Positions 61,946 to 64,000 of a stretch of DNA of 64,000 nt are shown here, piece after piece. Source of the stretch: Spirosoma oryzae (GTDB taxonomy: Bacteria; Bacteroidota; Bacteroidia; Cytophagales; Spirosomataceae); assembly GCF_003002825.1 (NCBI RefSeq), contig NZ_PVTE01000005.1:248001-312000 (forward strand). The letters run 5' to 3'. Below the pieces are notes generated by a model. The model was not told the origin of the DNA. It searched no databases and saw only the letters and a program-made list of their open reading frames with translations. A program made the position numbers and the translations under genes. Numbering within the stretch: position 1 is the first letter of the stretch; each line of letters begins with the position of its first letter.

Positions 61946-62200
61946 TGTAAGCATGTCAGGTGGTTTTGTGTAATGACCCAACTGCCAGACTTACGGCAGA
62001 CAGACACAGCTTAGATTGGTTTACGCCAAAAAAAACGTCGATTAGGAAGTTATCCTGTTGACTAATAGAATATTGCGCAATGTGAAAAAATGATGAGTAG
62101 TCAATTTAGCTAGGTTCATCTACTGATAAACCCGGTTGAAACTACTCAGGATGGAGTTTTGTACGGGTACTAAAATCAGCCAGTATCACTTGTCTGTCAG

Positions 62201-62821
62201 CTAGCCGGACAGGCGAAGCAATTGGTGGCCCAGTTCCTGAAATGACTGCTGAAGCCGTAGAGTTTGTTTTGGCGATGGAAACTCTTTCCCACTGATGAAC
62301 CGGTTGATCGTAGTTAGGTCAATTCCGGAGAGATCAGCAATGTGCGTAGCACGCAGCTGCCGCAGGAACGACCATAGTTCAGTCATGTCATGGCGTATAT
62401 CGAATGCAAGCGTTTCGGGCAAGCCACAGCAGGCGCTTGTCGGATCTACCAACAGACCAGTGAGTATGGTGCGGACCTGCGTTGTCAGACAGGTGGTATC
62501 AGTACCCCGGACAACCAGAAACAACCCATCCAGACTTACCCGTCCCCAAAGCCCGTCGGCGGATTTTTCAATGATTAGTTCCAGCGACTGCACACGTGAC
62601 AACGCCTGCCTCCAGTTGGGAAATGACTGTGTCTGATTGACGCGACGCATCAGGGCGTCGAAGGTTCCGGTGGATAATGGAATGGGACTTTGGGCAGGAA
62701 GTACAATGAGACGATCGTCGGACTGAGCGTCGTCAGGGGTCAATAGTTGAATTTGACTCGTTCTGGTGATTAATCGCCAACCCCGGTTCATGAGCAGCTT
62801 GTTGACGACAACTAATTTCAT
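62201..62821 (-). CDS. Hypothetical protein with a C-terminal helix-turn-helix
   Basis: A 206-aa protein that I do not recognise. The first 150 residues have mixed alpha/beta character, without a signal peptide or membrane segment, and include a CCGLPET stretch near 137. The last 55 residues look like a Cro/C1-type HTH: LRATHIADLSGIDLTTINRF followed by ISGKEFPSPKQTLRLQQSF, with the usual GxxxxxIxxxxxGK spacing. A DNA-binding regulator is possible. No target gene is evident; large empty spacers lie on both sides, and 7-bp inverted repeats upstream (63099-63117) might be its operator. Confidence 0.6.
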   Translation of the reverse strand: MKLVVVNKLLMNRGWRLITRTSQIQLLTPDDAQSDDRLIVLPAQSPIPLSTGTFDALMRRVNQTQSFPNWRQALSRVQSLELIIEKSADGLWGRVSLDGLFLVVRGTDTTCLTTQVRTILTGLLVDPTSACCGLPETLAFDIRHDMTELWSFLRQLRATHIADLSGIDLTTINRFISGKEFPSPKQTLRLQQSFQELGHQLLRLSG

Positions 62822-63273
62822 ATGCGTAGATCGATATGGTAAAACAAGTACCGGGAAACGGATAGTAACCCAAGCCTATCGGTAGATAAGGCAAAGGCTT
62901 AGATCAACGCTGTGTGCAAGTTTGTGACCAGATCGCAGATTAGTGAATAGTATTTTTCGAAAAATGAGCACAAGCGACCGGTCTGTTTATATGGTTATAA
63001 AAAAATAACGATTTGTACTATCTTCTGTAAATCCGATCAATACAACAATACGTATATGGTCATATATCAATCGAGCTACACGCTTTTTGTGTTAGTCAAT
63101 GGTATAACCCATACCATCGGTTTTGCTACCGAAAATCCGTGAAACTGTTGGTTATAAACCATTTATGTCCACCCCGGAATCGCGCGTTGGCACGTTGGGA
63201 TGGACATAAAGTCAGGGATTAATTCGACGATACGATTGCCGGAATACGGCGCTATCGGGTCGCTGTCCTTTGG
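62822..63273. other. Gene-free spacer with two inverted repeats
   Basis: A+T-rich. ATGGTAT (63099-63105) and ATACCAT (63111-63117) form a 7-5-7 inverted repeat, fit for an operator. TTTATGTCCACCCC (63162-63175) pairs with GGGATGGACATAAA (63197-63210) with one mismatch, 21-nt loop. The second lies beyond the 3' end of the gene at 63274 and could be its terminator. Confidence 0.5.
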
Positions 63274-63573
63274 TTAACGAATGGCGTACTGAACCTGATC
63301 AATGGCATTGTGTACAGCGTTCGTCAGTGTTTTCCAGAAAGAAGACCGATGCGCCGAATTGGCTGTACGGTAAATTGTTTCAGGGCTGTTATCAATCGCA
63401 TTATAGTAAATGACCCGGTCTTCAGTCATCTCAACAATCGACAGAATATCGTTGGCCTTCGCCACGCCCGCATCCAGAAGGCCGACGAGGTGCAGACGAG
63501 CATCAGCAAGCGTACGCGTCTGAAGAAACGTCGTCGTCATGCCATTGTTGTGAACGGTCAGGTAAGGGAGCAT
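63274..63573 (-). CDS. Hypothetical protein, 99 aa
   Basis: I do not recognise a family. It is soluble, with no signal or membrane segment. A helix (LADARLHLVGLLDAGVAKAND) is followed by a strand pair (ILSIVEMTEDRVIYYNAID), and the C-terminus (FWKTLTNAVHNAIDQVQYAIR) is amphipathic. ATG 63573 is used; an ATG at residue 12 is an alternative. The gene is isolated, so its reality rests on frame length and composition only. Confidence 0.5.
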   Translation of the reverse strand: MLPYLTVHNNGMTTTFLQTRTLADARLHLVGLLDAGVAKANDILSIVEMTEDRVIYYNAIDNSPETIYRTANSAHRSSFWKTLTNAVHNAIDQVQYAIR

Positions 63574-64000
63574 GGTGGTTGGTCTGGTATAAAATGCTGT
63601 ATGTCAGGTCTATAATTCGTTTACAAGCACCGTGCTAAGTCGGAGGATACACATGCGCATGTATACGTACTACTGTATTTGTAAAGAGTAGGGCGGTTAG
63701 TTGAGAAATAAGCTACCTCCTTATAGAGAAAGGCAGGAAACCAAATAACTCAGTATTGCCTACTTAAGCCATATCGTTACTGTATTGCTTACTATACTGA
63801 CTGGTATTGGTCAAAAGCGTCACTACTATTTGCTGGCTATTTTTTACAGAATCACGACTTGACCTGGTAGTTGATGACGATGGCCTGTCAGGATGGCGTT
63901 TCCTCCGAGGGTAGGCCGTCAGTCGGCGGTTTCTCGGTAGCAGGTGATTCTTCTGGTTGCAACTCCATTGTCCTTATCAGTCGCTTGTTAACGGATCAAT
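63574..64000. other. Gene-free right edge of the window
   Basis: I see no credible gene, repeat of the families described here, or strong hairpin. The region may be the upstream region of a gene outside the window. Confidence 0.4.

Overview
The window looks like chromosome of a non-flagellated gliding Bacteroidota, most likely a Spirosoma-like member of the Cytophagales. The supporting signs are a SusC/SusD pair, a type IX secretion plug protein, a protein with a gliding-type C-terminal sorting domain, a DUF3276 (Pur-alpha-like) protein, almost no Shine-Dalgarno sequences, and Bacteroidota-type promoters (TTG or TTTG, 19-21 nt, then TAnnTTTG). No rRNA, CRISPR array, transposase or phage module is visible. 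All coding genes look intact. The lineage call is inference from gene content.

Layout. 0.4-3.4 kb: small hypotheticals, a secreted S41 peptidase and a zinc-ribbon protein. 3.4-9.3 kb: a minus-strand heavy-metal export operon (small secreted protein, CzcA-type RND pump, adaptor, CDF exporter) with no outer-membrane channel. 9.4-11.1 kb: a cell-surface protein of YadA-head-like repeats and tRNA-Thr(CGT). 11.2-15.4 kb: three consecutive Gfo/Idh/MocA-type oxidoreductases, two with Tat signals. 15.6-20.7 kb: ABC-F ATPase, D-Ala-D-Ala dipeptidase, bestrophin channel and T9SS plug protein. 20.9-26.2 kb: two small membrane proteins, an ABC ATPase and an ABC permease fused to an M1 aminopeptidase, preceded by phased TTRGTCGAA direct repeats. 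26.4-33.3 kb: YchF, DUF3276, RlpA, DUF58, a thioredoxin-like protein, a YdcF-like protein and PfkA.

33.5-47 kb is a minus-strand surface-glycan operon of about 13 genes. It encodes a complete CMP-pseudaminic acid pathway (PseB, C, F, G, H, I plus the pathway-associated methylase), a flippase, two methyltransferases, two GT4 glycosyltransferases and, at its head, a GNGPSL-motif protein that is a candidate nonulosonate transferase. 47-57 kb: a GNAT/FemAB-like protein, a T9SS type-B sorted protein, SusD, SusC, a divergent secreted metallophosphoesterase and a Ppx/GppA phosphatase. 57.5-63.6 kb: full-length B12-dependent methionine synthase with a TTG start, a fasciclin-domain protein, an HTH-tailed hypothetical and one more hypothetical.

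The most unusual feature is non-coding. The spacers hold at least seven families of short palindromic repeats. They sit directly on gene ends, often supplying the stop codon, and they nest inside one another. A 14-17 bp GC-rich module (consensus about CCGYRMCGGCGGACCGG) appears inside members of several otherwise unrelated families. Aligning copies with and without it gives clean insertion boundaries. Every spacer longer than 70 bp in the pseudaminic acid operon is such a repeat.
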